From: Dactylellina haptotyla
Lineage: Eukaryota > Ascomycota > Orbiliomycetes > Orbiliales > Orbiliaceae
NCBI GenBank assembly: GCA_031310005.1
Contig: CM062380.1
Coordinates: 1,488,001-1,552,000 of the forward strand
Length of the DNA: 64,000 bases
Direction of reading: 5' to 3'
Shown here: positions 1 through 10,846 of the stretch, piece after piece
Position numbering within the stretch: the stretch's first letter is position 1
How the letters are laid out: each line of letters opens with the position of its first letter
Translations under genes and position numbers: made by a program
The notes under the pieces: model-generated
Seen by the model: the letters and a program-made list of their open reading frames with translations, nothing else
Told to the model about the DNA's origin: nothing
Databases searched by the model: none

Positions 1-2821
1 TTGGGAGGGTGTTTGTTGAAAGTATTTTGCCTGCATCCGGGTAAGGGCTGGTACCGTGACTCTTTTCGTCCAAGAATTACCTTATCGCTATCGTGGCGAA
101 CTTTTCGTGAGGGTGCTCATGGGATTGGGTGAATTGGGAGAGTGGAAGTGAGGAATGCAGGGTCGGGCTGCACGGTTCGCCCTATTGGTTCACCAGCCAA
201 GCAAGCGTCTTTTTGCCGTTTGTGTAACTCCCATGTGGTTTCATTAATACTTTTCGAAAGCAAGAATGAGGGGACCTGCGAAGTAGTGGGATCAAAGCCG
301 CCTTGCTGTGGGCCCTTTCCACCCAAGCGGATAGTTTCTTGGCTGCCTTAGTCACCCAAACGTCTCGCTGCTATCCTTTTTATTCGGCGACGAGTTCCCG
401 ACCTAAACGAACTGGGGTAGGTGCCTCATGATTTGAGATATCTTTTCAGGGTTAAGCGGGAGACCGAAGCATGTGAGAGGCTGAGTAATGCATGCGAGGG
501 AGGTTTGGTTGCAACAAGTTTAACCGTTGGCTTGTAAACCAAGTTTTTTGACACAATTGTTGGCTGGAGCCTCACAATATCTGGGGAATAGGCAACAAAG
601 CCATCATGTCCAAGTCACCTTTTCGAGCCGAACGAATTCGGTAAAAAATACCGTCGACAGAACCAAGAAGCTTGGGAGACGGAGGGTGTCTACCAAAATA
701 GAACAAAAAGGTTTCATGACCCGTGTCTTCTTTCCCCAACAAACTTGTGCATATACGAGATCAGGACTTTCCTTTCGTCGTCTTCGTCGTCGTCATCTAG
801 ATCTCGTCTGAGCCCTCTGATGCATACTATTTTCGGCAAGCTGAATCCGAGAAGACAAGCTTTTTGTGCATGAGACGCCTTTCCAGAAATGTGATCTGAG
901 AATGGAAATCCTTCGGAAATTCTGAAATCGACGAATCAAGGACTGGCGGATGTAAGACATAACAGCGACCCAAATCCTTTGGTGGCTTGAGCTTTCCCGT
1001 CGGTATGCGTCTTGACCTGGGAGTTTAGGGCAGCAACTTGGAGCTTGTCTTCACCTTGTAGGGATAGCAGCAACAGCCCTATGGCTAGTCGCGCATGTTA
1101 AAAGTGAACATCCAGGAGATTGGTTCGGTCCGTGTAGTGGGCCTGAAACTTTGTGGTGTCTTCATTCCCCCAGTTGGGACGGGTCAGGGCTGTGAAGTCT
1201 GATATTGCACGGATTTCCAGGCCTCCAAGCTTTGTCCAAGGGGGGCTGCGCAGAACGGATATATGAACGAGACCCACCTTATTGAATTCGACGAAATAAT
1301 CCCAGATGACGCAAACTCATGATAACCATGCCACTTCGCCCGTGCAGCGCGCTTTCCTCGGCTCTGCGGCTTGGTGCATAGCCACGAGAGTGGCACCTTT
1401 GTGCGGCTGTTTGAACATCTTGAAATCCCTGGAGATAGAGTATCATGTAGGCAGACATATCCAAACTCCCAGAAGAACGCAAAGTTTCTTATTTGATTCC
1501 CGAGGTTTAAAATATTCTACAGCTGGTGATCGAATCCGGTAGCATTAGAAACCTATCGTCCCAGAGATTGCCCAGCCCTCCGACGCCTGCTTGGCCATAA
1601 ATATAAACCTGCTGCCCACGGTCCGGGAAACCGACAGCCTGTCGCCAATGCCGTCCCGATGTCAAAACAAAAGGTGCCGAATATCGAATGTGCGTTGCCG
1701 TCGGATTGCAACAGAAATGGATCCTGCCCGGGCACGTGACTTAAGCGCTTGCCCGCATGCAGGCTGATTATGAAATAATGCAACATGGTCAACGACAGCC
1801 TCGTCGTCGATTAGTAGCCTTACGACCGGGGATTGAAGGACTGCTTGGTGCGTAGTCGAGGACGAGACGGCATCTGAGAATGTGAGTATCCAATCGCGAT
1901 CCTAAACGCGGAGAGACCGGTTCCACAGAAGGCCAAAAAGAGAGCATGATAGTGGGACACGAGCTTTGGAGTCGACTCAGACGCAGAACTTGTTCAAACG
2001 TGAATGCAACTGCGCTTCCAGAGCCTGACGCCTAACCTCAGCAGTCGGAACTTCCGAAGCAGGTATATACACTATCTGAATGTGGGGTTTTCGCGGTGTT
2101 TCCACCATCTCGCCCGTTGCTCCGTGCCCCATAGCGGCGTCAGCGCGTCGAAAGGATCCGGGATCCTTCACGCATGCCAGAGGGAGCGCAGCTGCGCAGC
2201 TCCGCAGCTTGGCCGTCTAGCGAACGGATGGCCGTCGGGACGAAGACTCCTGTCCGAGTCAGAAATGCAGCGGATCGGACATTTATAAGTCGCAGCTTGG
2301 GTGCTGGTATTATGCGCCTGTGACGAGGAGTTTGCCAGAGTCCAGTCAAGTTGCCCCTTCGTTTGCGCCTTGTTGAGTCACGGCAGCACTACAAGTTGCC
2401 CGTTGACACCACCAAGCTCGAGCCCGCCGGCGCGGTTTGGAGAGCTTCGTTTCGGAGCTTCCCTACGAGATCTGACTGGCTGACTGATCCGCTGCAACAG
2501 TATTTAAACGTCGACGCTTCGTTCGATCGCCCGCCGCATCTTTCTCCACGTCACCTCACCCAGCTTGCAACGCTGCCCAACACGCGCGCGTAACCCGCAA
2601 ACACCACCTCCCCAACACCGCTCACACTCAGCCTTCTCTCAGCCTGTCGGCCTCGTTCGCCCGGGGAACCAGGTAAAAATCCAAGTAATCGGTAGCTGGG
2701 GCGCCGGGGTGTTAGAATAGAACTGATCAAGAGCTACTGTTGCCCAAGGCACCAAGAGGCGGCCTGTATTCCAAAAGATACTTGGTTCTCCTCCCGTTTG
2801 ACTCCGTCAGTTGCACCAACC
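1..2821. other. Intergenic stretch, no gene recognised; downstream part is promoter of the AAA ATPase gene
   Basis: All open frames here are short, mostly lack an ATG start, and show no recognisable domain or splice-linked continuation. A TATA-like tract (tatttaaa) lies near 2501-2508, about 315 nt upstream of the next start codon. A GTAAAA site near 2672 could be the donor of a 5'-UTR intron ending before 2822, but I cannot confirm it. The rest looks like ordinary fungal intergenic DNA. Confidence 0.55.
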
Positions 2822-5598
2822 ATGGTATCAGAAAAAGTGGCAGAACAGGCGCCGGAGAAGGAAGACGCCCGTCCTGTCAATTCTATCAAACTGATAGTGG
2901 AAGCTGGGGACGGCCAGCAGTACGAAATCCCGCTTACATCTCTCAACGCTGCTGTTGACGACGATGCGGGTACCGGTCAAAAGGCCAAAGCGAAGAGGGT
3001 TGTAAACGGCCGCAGAACTCGACGCGGTTCGTGCACGGATTCGGAGATTTCCGATACCGAAGGCCGGGACGATAAGGCAAACGGCGTAACAGACACGGAT
3101 TCTGGTGATAAATCTGGGGACGAAGATGCGAAGGATGGAGAGCAAGAAGAGCCGAAGAAGGAGCGCGGAAGCACTCTCGAATATAAACGCCTCGATTACT
3201 TGTGAGTTCTAAATGGAGATTTCTCTAAATTTTGTTTAAAGATGATGATATCTAACTGGTTCTCTCTGCGTTCTCAGGTTTGATTCTAAGACATATCAAT
3301 TCTACCTCGCGGAGACCACGACCCCAAAAGATCGTACCACCGATGAATACGAGCACTATGCCTTTGTTGTTCGGCGTCTCTTTACCCAAAGCAATGAATA
3401 CAAGGTTTGCTTCCCCCCTGAATTTCAAGCCATTGTCAGAGCATACTAGACTAACACCGTTCTAGCATACTGTGGTAGATATCAAATCACTGGAATTGAA
3501 GACATTCTTGCAGAAGGCATTTGAGAACGTCAGCGGCCTAATGTGGACTGAAGACAAACCCTGCTTCACATCAAACTTCATATTTCTGAAAGAAGGAATC
3601 ATTGGAGATCATCTGAAGTCTCTCCAGGGGATGTCAGAGAAAAGTGATGAGATAGCCAAGCAAATCTCTGAAGCTGAGCTGCTCCTCAAGTTTGTCGAAG
3701 AGGATTTCAAAGAGATCAGAGAAAGGCTCAAAGCCCATCTGGAAGAAAAAACCATCACATTCGATCTTCTGGGCTATATTATCCACGCCGAGACCATTCT
3801 GATCCAGAGAGACCCTCTTGACGAACCTATGATCGTGGTGACAAAGGGTACGCAGAGGAAGACGAACATGAAGGGAATCAACGTTTTCTCGATAGAGGCA
3901 TCTTACCTCCTACATGAGGGAAAGTGAGTTATCCAATATCCGCCCCGATTTAAATTTGTGTGAATATCATGACTAACCATAACTGCTTCCGGATCAACAG
4001 AAATTTCAAGTTTCAGACTAGTACAACTGAAGTTCCAGAGTTCCAGGGAATCAAGCCTATTACCAGCTTATTCTGCTATCCGTTTGAATACGACCCTCAC
4101 TATGAAGAATTGAAAGAGGAAATCACCGAACGAGGCAAAAAGTTCTGCCGCCTCAACACGCCTGACATCCCGGAAATTCCCGGCGCCTACAGATCCTACC
4201 GAGCGCTCGCCTACAGAGTTGGACAAGAAGGTGTTCAACGGTTATGGGTTGACGGTAGAGTTATGGTTGACTCTATGGCATTCAAGAGTGGTGGAGCCAA
4301 CAAGAATCCTAGAATCCACCGCTCAAAACGACCACCACCTCTGTTGATCGGAGAGTATCCAGAGGATGATTTCTCGATTACTCAGGATAAAGCTCGAGCT
4401 TTGGCATATGAAGGCACCCGAGAGCCTGAAACCATGTCGGATATGGACTTCTTACTTTGCGAATCCAAAGTGGACGGTTTCTCCTTCAGTGATGGCTTTT
4501 GGCGTAAGTAGTCACTTAGATTTTCTCCTCGGTGTATAATTGATACTAATCCTCGAGTTTGACTTAGTGCACTTTTCTGTCAGAGAACTCGAAGAGATCA
4601 AGTGGAACGAAGGCGCCTTCGATTCGCTCGTTCTGCCTGCCAATCAAAAGATTGTCATTCGAGCTCTTATTGAGAGCCATACGAAGGCCATGACATCTAT
4701 TCAGCAGCGAAAGGTTGGATTCGACGACATCATCCAAGGGAAAGGAAGAGGACTCGTGATCCTACTCCACGGAAGACCAGGCCTCGGGAAGACGTTGACA
4801 GCTGAAAGTATCTCTGAAACGCTCAAACGACCCTTGTACTTCCTCTCTTCGGGGGAACTTCCAACTGATCCGGGCCAACTAGAATTACAACTTGCCAAGG
4901 TGTGTACCCCTAATTAATAACATGACTGCCAATTGGGACATGTGCTAACCACGAGATAGACTCTCGCTCTCGCAAGCTCCTGGGGCGCCGTTCTCCTTAT
5001 TGATGAAGCTGATATTTACCTCGAGCAAAGAAGTATTGGTGGCGACATAAGACGAAACGCACTCGTATGCGTCTTTCTCAGACAGCTCGAGTACTTCCAG
5101 GGGATCATGATCCTTACGTCAAACAGAGTTACAATCCTCGACGAGGCGTTCCAAAGCAGGATCCACGTTGCTTTAGCATACGAGGGTCTTGGAAAGGACG
5201 CGAAGATTCAAATCTGGAAGACTTTCATCGAGAAGGCGCTGGAGTCAGAGGAAGGGCTGGAGTTGACTAGGATTACCTCCAAGGATGTCAAGGTTAAAAA
5301 GTGGGCTACTTCTGACACTGATGCATCAGAGTTGACCGCAGATGATTATGAGCAGCTTGCTCGCTACAATCTCAACGGCCGCCAAGTAAGATTTTATCTT
5401 GTCCCCCAAACAGTACCGTGCATGATTAGACTGACATGGATGAAATTGCAGATCAAAAACATTGTCCACACGGCACACTGCCTTGCAACAAGTCTTGATG
5501 AGCGTCTCAATTTGAAGCACATCAGGCAGACGATCGAGGTTACCGAGAGCTTTGAGCGGGCATTCAAGGGCGCGCACACGGGTAATCTTTATACTTAA
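2822..5598 (+). CDS. Fungal AAA-type ATPase (DUF7025-like N-terminal region plus AAA core), 7 exons
   Basis: Predicted exons are 2822-3201, 3278-3404, 3466-3923, 4001-4503, 4568-4899, 4960-5385 and 5452-5598, which join in frame to about 790 aa. The start ATG at 2822 sits in a good context (ACCATGG). The N-terminal ~130 residues are charged, acidic and low complexity. The middle carries the region preceding the ATPase in this fungal family (PGAYRSYRALAYRVG). The C-terminal third is an AAA module: Walker A GRPGLGKT near residue 558, Walker B VLLIDEAD near 611, and a sensor-like MILTSNR. The product is probably a soluble ATP-driven remodelling factor. Members of this family are numerous in filamentous fungi and their substrates are mostly unknown, so no specific role is claimed. 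All six introns have GT-AG ends. Confidence 0.88.
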
Positions 5599-8022
5599 GA
5601 CTAGCCGTTTCTTAGATATCTGAATGAAGCATCGGCGTTTACTATTATTATTATCATTTTTCTTTGTGCATGTGGTAGGGGGGGTATGGCTTCAAAATCA
5701 ATAATATAAAATATATTGGAGAAAGACCGAGTCAAAGTCTCTATCTATCCACGAATACTTTTCTTGCTTTTCATTTTATTTCTCAAGTTCTTTTTTTTTT
5801 GAATATATATGATGAGTTATGTGTTTTGCTCCTTTTTTCCTTTTTTCCCCCCATGCATACACCTATCTATCTTATCAGTTCGATAGAATATTCCGGCGTG
5901 TACTGTAACGAAGGCTTGCCAGCTTGAATGAATGGACCTTTTTTTTTGAACTTTGTAAATTGAGGGACGGGGTTGTTAAGAATGTGATTGGTGGTTTGGA
6001 GCACTTTCTGCGCCTTTATCGCTAGCTGTCAGCCACAATCGAGCGATTGCATCTGTCGGTGACCGATGACCACAAGCTTTTCAACACGGCTCGATGCGCA
6101 ATCTCCGGTAGCTAACGGCTGGGCTGAAACCACGGCGCGAGGTGTGTATCCTCCCTTTTTTCTTTCGCCTACCATCGATCTAGACTTGAGCATCGATCGA
6201 TGTCTGGATTTTAGTAGAGGGGCGATTCTGGGCTCAACTCTAACCTTACTAGTTGAGCTGCTGGTAACGAGAATACTGCACTAATACATGAAGGCATCGT
6301 GTTGCTGAAAGCTCAACATGGAAGTACCACGGATAGATTGTCTATATTATCTCTAAATATAGCGTTTAAAATCAAATGAACGGGAAGCACGGTTTAAAGC
6401 GCTCAGAGACATGAAGAATTGCAGGGGAGGCTTCCTTCTGCCGTTCATTTTTTTTTGGTGAGGTATACCCCAGAGAAAGTCAAGCTGCTAACCGCCAAAC
6501 ATTGTTCCAGAAGTCTGACCTCGTTCTGAGCGACCAGTTTGAATGGGACGACAATGGCCATTAATGGCATGGGGGGTGGGCCGGCCTTGCGGCTCTAAAA
6601 ATGCAGAGGCGTGTTCACATAAATTGGCCTTTCTCTGGCCGCGTAGAGTGGACCCAAAGTGACGTCGGATAACCACCCAGAAGGCAGGCAGCTTGGGCCT
6701 TCCGTCGTCCCGCTGCTATATATGAACGCGAGATCGCGAGAGGGTCTCGAGGTGACAGAGTCCTGGGAAGACCTGGGCGCTAAAAAGTGATCCGTTGGGT
6801 CCCAAATAGGAGTGTCCAAGCTGTCATCGTCAGCCCTCCACACTCGGATCGTTCGGTCTCCAACATTGTTCGTCCAGCAGCATTTTACGCGATCTCGAAA
6901 ATTAATTACTGTTGGTGGGACGTCTTGCTCTGGGGTTCTCCCCTTTGTTTAAAAATAGCAGTTTGGGTGTGCAATGGCACCATCTGCCCTTGCATCCTCG
7001 CACCCAGCAAAAGGTGGTGTGGGCGCGTATGCATGAAATCTGACTGGCGACCGTCTGATTGGCTGCATCGAACCAGGCTCATCAGCGAATCTCGAAGCCA
7101 AGCTGCTCACCTGGCCAGTCACGTCCCGTCTCTGGCCCCAGATCTTGGAGGCGGACCCCGGTCGGCTGGAAGGATGCCGGGCAGCCTCAGCGAATCAGCT
7201 TGGCCGGATGCTCCTTATCGTTCGAACAACCCACAGGCAAAAAGAAAGCCGATCATGTTTGCGCATTCGGCCGGGGAGTTTGGGACTTCATGTGTCCATG
7301 GTGAAAAAAGAACGCCTTTCTGACCTCTCGAGGTGGGTATACGCGCCCGCAATTTACACCAGGGGAGCTTGCTTTCACAATGCCTTCTGAGCATATTTCC
7401 TTTTGATCGCTCGCCAGCACACTTTTTATTCCAAAAATTTCCTATTGACGAATCAGAAGCTGTGGATCTAGTCGCCTGAAGCTGAATTTGCATCCTGGTG
7501 TGCGCTTCCTGCTGCACCTCTCTTATAACCCACACAGGCCCAACGACTTGTGCTTTTTCGACCTTTATTCCTAACACGATCAGAAAGAGTTGGTGGTTTT
7601 TTTTCTTTGTAGTTTCCTCAGTACCTCACGTCGAAGACGACTGGACGAGTTTCCTTCTTCCTATTCTTCCTTTTCCTTACAACAGTTTCGATTCTCCTGC
7701 AGGAAGGGTACTTGGATGTTGGAGTTTTAATGTTGGCGGCCTCTCGAGAAGCGAGCTTTGCCACGAACGACACCAACCACGGCAGCAAAATATTGCTCCG
7801 TCCATTTTAGAATACTTTTGCTTCGAACCGGACAAGTCTCGTCTTAAGTGGCGTCTGTCGCTGGAACGGTAGAGCAACTTGAGAAGCTTGTCATTCTTTT
7901 TGAACTGGCCGGTTTCAGTGGTTCCTCTTTCCCTCCGCCCCGTTATTATCCGTTCCGCCCGCAACTTTTGATCTTAAATCTCGTTTCCTTTCCTTCTTTG
8001 TATTCACATATCAGAATCAAAG
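5599..8022. other. Intergenic; 3' region of AAA gene then long pyrimidine-rich leader of the CFEM gene
   Basis: The first part holds AT-rich sequence and T-runs typical of a fungal 3' UTR. From about 7500 the plus strand becomes strongly pyrimidine-rich, as in fungal promoters and 5' leaders. The longest open frames (6787-7323 and 7498-7872) start with GTG rather than ATG and show no domain, so I do not call them. Confidence 0.5.
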
Positions 8023-8114
8023 GTAACACCTACTCACCCCCGCTGAAAATCCGGAGGATATTGGTTTTGAGTATATTTAGCTAACGGGTTTATTTCTTTT
8101 CTACAATGCTCTAG
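8023..8114 (+). other. Probable 5'-UTR intron of the CFEM gene (92 nt)
   Basis: A GTAACA donor at 8023 is followed by a good branch site (GCTAACG near 8081) and a pyrimidine-rich tract ending in CTCTAG at 8114, 9 nt before the start codon. Removing it also removes a two-codon upstream ORF (ATG CTC TAG) at 8106-8114 whose stop overlaps the acceptor. If the intron is retained, this mini-uORF would sit directly before the main ATG. Confidence 0.6.
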
Positions 8115-8123
8115 TCGAAAACG

Positions 8124-10157
8124 ATGCGTACTTCGATATTATCATTAATACTCGCTGTAGCGAGCAGCAGTTCCGTACTGGCTGAGAGTAACTTTGGTGG
8201 CCAGACACTGGCTGGATGTGCCGATGCTTGTTATAAGGATGTTCTCGGACAGCCTGGACTATCGAGATGCAGCAAGACAGATTTGCAGTGTCTCTGCAAC
8301 AACTATGCTATCTTGAATGCTATACAAGATTGTCTTAGCCGGACGAAGGACTGTGGATCTGGCCCGGACCAAACGAATACGATATACTCAGTACAGGAAG
8401 TCTGTGATGCAGTTATTCTCGCGGCTGCCCAACCAACATCAGCGGGTGCTAAACCAACCGACAATGGGGACGATCCGATTGCGACTAATGGCCCATCGCA
8501 AACGACTTTGCCGGAACCGACAAGTCTTGAAGAAGCCGAGGGGAGGCTGGGAGCCAGTGCTTCTGCGGTAATCAATGAAAAGCCGTACCGATTATCCACT
8601 GGAGCTATCGCGGGCATCGCTGTCGGATCGGCCGTTGCATTCCTCATCTTTGGATCTCTCTTCTTATGCTGTGGATGTTACCATTACAAGAACCATGTTA
8701 TCAAGAAGATGAACCGAAATATGATGAACGAGTCCGGTCAGGGCTACGCTCCTGATACCGCAGGCGACAAGGGAACGACCAATTCATGGTTCACAACATC
8801 GACTGGTTTTAAATCTCACTCCCGTGGAGCCACAAACGACAGTCATGAGCTGGGGTATGGACTTGACAAAGAACTCGGCCTTATGATTTCAACCCCTTCA
8901 AACCCTCGTAAGTACACGACAACTAAAATGCGCACAGTAGATATCCCAGAGAGCGAGCACACAATTCCTCGAGCACCCCCTCCGGCAGTGTTCCCGCACA
9001 GGAATCCAATGAGCCCACCGCTCCGTAGTCCCACACGTACGATGTCCTTAGGCAGCGTCCAGGCAGCTCAAAGGCCTTCATTGATGCTCAGCCCTTCCTC
9101 CGCTGTGTTCCCGCAAGCTACCATCGAAGAATACACCCCCCGCAACAGTATCCGAGTATCAATCCAAAGTCTCCATCAGAAGCCAGTCCAAACCGGTCCT
9201 AATATTAACATTCCGTTGATGTTCTTCACCCCTGCTACGCCTCAAGTCAACGTCTCACCTACCAGTCCTGTAAGCGCGAACGGTGACATCTACGGGTACT
9301 ACGATAGAGACTCCATGACCGCCGCTGAAGCTGGTATTGGTATTGCTCGAACGAGCATTGACGAACGAACGAGCCCGTCTCCTCAATTCTACGATCCTAC
9401 CGATAACGATCACGCACGAACACCGAGTCCTTATTCTATAAATGCTTCCGTATCTTCCCCTTATAACAACTACAGCCGATCTCCTGAGCCCAGACATAGC
9501 GCTCAAGGATATGACTTCACTACCGATGCTAGCTCCCGTATCTCGTCTCCCTCACCGCAGCCCGGAGCGGGTCTGCACATGCCACCCCGCTACACACCAT
9601 ACAACACCCCTCCGATTCCAGTCCCAACCCAATCTGCTCAAGATAAGGGCCCAGAAATGATGGATCTCTCCTCCATGCCGGTAACTATCAATCGTGCCAA
9701 CTCCCAAGCGTGGCGGTTGTCTGTTGAGCGCGCAGCGGATCGAGCTATGGATAAAGTCCGCAGTGCCGCCGCCGCCACAGCAACAGCAATCACGCCTGGC
9801 GGATTCGAGCAGGTCCCTGAGGAAGAGGAACGCTTGACAAAGTCGGAGCTTGCAAACACTATTGACGAAACTGGCCGTGGCCGCCGCAAGAGGAGAAACC
9901 AATCGCAACCAGCCAACGCTCCCAGCACCCCTCCCAAGACTGAGAACAACAGAAGCGGAAGCATCGGTGCCAGCCGCAGTCCTAGCAATAGACGAACATC
10001 GAATAGCGCTGGTGGCTACGGCAGGCGAAGCGAGAGTCTTGGCGGGTATAGGAAGCGACAGAATAGCTTGAGTTACAACCAAATCGACGGCGTTCCTCGA
10101 ACTCCAAGAAGGAACAGCCGACGAGGAAGCAACTCCAGCAGCGTTATGATGATTTAA
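8124..10157 (+). CDS. CFEM-domain single-pass membrane protein with long cytoplasmic tail
   Basis: This is a single-exon 677-aa protein. Residues 1-20 form a signal peptide. Residues 32-94 form a CFEM domain with all eight cysteines (32, 36, 49, 56, 58, 70, 77, 94) in the expected spacing, and with Asp53 at the position that acts as axial haem-iron ligand in haemophore-type CFEM proteins. A transmembrane helix follows at about 162-186, preceded by the GAIAGIAVGS pattern common in fungal single-pass sensors, and followed by a Cys-rich juxtamembrane and a basic patch. The remaining ~490 residues are Ser/Pro-rich and probably disordered, with many SP sites suited to phosphorylation. CFEM proteins are either haem-uptake factors or surface receptors and adhesins. 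The big tail favours a sensor or scaffold at the plasma membrane, but that is inference. Confidence 0.93.
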   Translation: MRTSILSLILAVASSSSVLAESNFGGQTLAGCADACYKDVLGQPGLSRCSKTDLQCLCNNYAILNAIQDCLSRTKDCGSGPDQTNTIYSVQEVCDAVILAAAQPTSAGAKPTDNGDDPIATNGPSQTTLPEPTSLEEAEGRLGASASAVINEKPYRLSTGAIAGIAVGSAVAFLIFGSLFLCCGCYHYKNHVIKKMNRNMMNESGQGYAPDTAGDKGTTNSWFTTSTGFKSHSRGATNDSHELGYGLDKELGLMISTPSNPRKYTTTKMRTVDIPESEHTIPRAPPPAVFPHRNPMSPPLRSPTRTMSLGSVQAAQRPSLMLSPSSAVFPQATIEEYTPRNSIRVSIQSLHQKPVQTGPNINIPLMFFTPATPQVNVSPTSPVSANGDIYGYYDRDSMTAAEAGIGIARTSIDERTSPSPQFYDPTDNDHARTPSPYSINASVSSPYNNYSRSPEPRHSAQGYDFTTDASSRISSPSPQPGAGLHMPPRYTPYNTPPIPVPTQSAQDKGPEMMDLSSMPVTINRANSQAWRLSVERAADRAMDKVRSAAAATATAITPGGFEQVPEEEERLTKSELANTIDETGRGRRKRRNQSQPANAPSTPPKTENNRSGSIGASRSPSNRRTSNSAGGYGRRSESLGGYRKRQNSLSYNQIDGVPRTPRRNSRRGSNSSSVMMI

Positions 10158-10846
10158 GAGCTACACATTTATTTTGAATTTTCGGCGCTAGCATGTCTAA
10201 TTCGGTAGGACACATAAACGGGAACTCCTTTTATTTGATTATAGTTTCCGAGTGGGACGGGATTTCTCATTTGTAATCATTTTCTCTCCAACCTTTTTTT
10301 TATATTTTCTTTTCACTTGTGAGGAGCAAAAGATAGATGCTTCGACAGTGTATTTTTGGACCGGTTGTACTTTTTCTTTCATTCTCTCTCTTTTGTTCCC
10401 GGCGTGCGTTGGATATCCAAGGATTTTGATATACTTTTTTTGTTTTGAGCCTTTGTGTATACTATACTAAGATACCACACCCTTCCTTTACCTTCACTTC
10501 AGTTATATGGACTTTGAAGATATGCCAGATTACAAACTTTAATAAAAAGCTGCCTTTTTTAGCCAAAAAAAATAAATATATATCTTCCTACTAAAGACCC
10601 TTCTAACTGATGATCCTCGATCGCTATATGATCTGTATGCTTAAATATATACAATTCCGATCGAGAGCGAAAGAAGCTAATTTATGTACTTGATGTGCGG
10701 AGTATCATACAATTTATATACATCTATTAAGAGTTGCGATTGCCCGCACATTGTGTAAGATTTCGTACGCCGTGTGCTCTAACCTGGAAAAAATGACCTC
10801 AAAACACCACCGTTAATACAAACTCGAAGGGAAAGTGTTGGTATAT
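10158..10846. other. Convergent 3' intergenic region
   Basis: This AT-rich spacer lies between the ends of the CFEM gene and HSP78. It contains several AATAAA-like polyadenylation signals (near 10541 and 10570) and T-runs. No gene is seen. Confidence 0.65.

Noticed and set aside
6787-7323. 178-codon plus-strand frame
   Set aside because: GTG start, no domain, and it lies in promoter-like DNA upstream of the CFEM gene.
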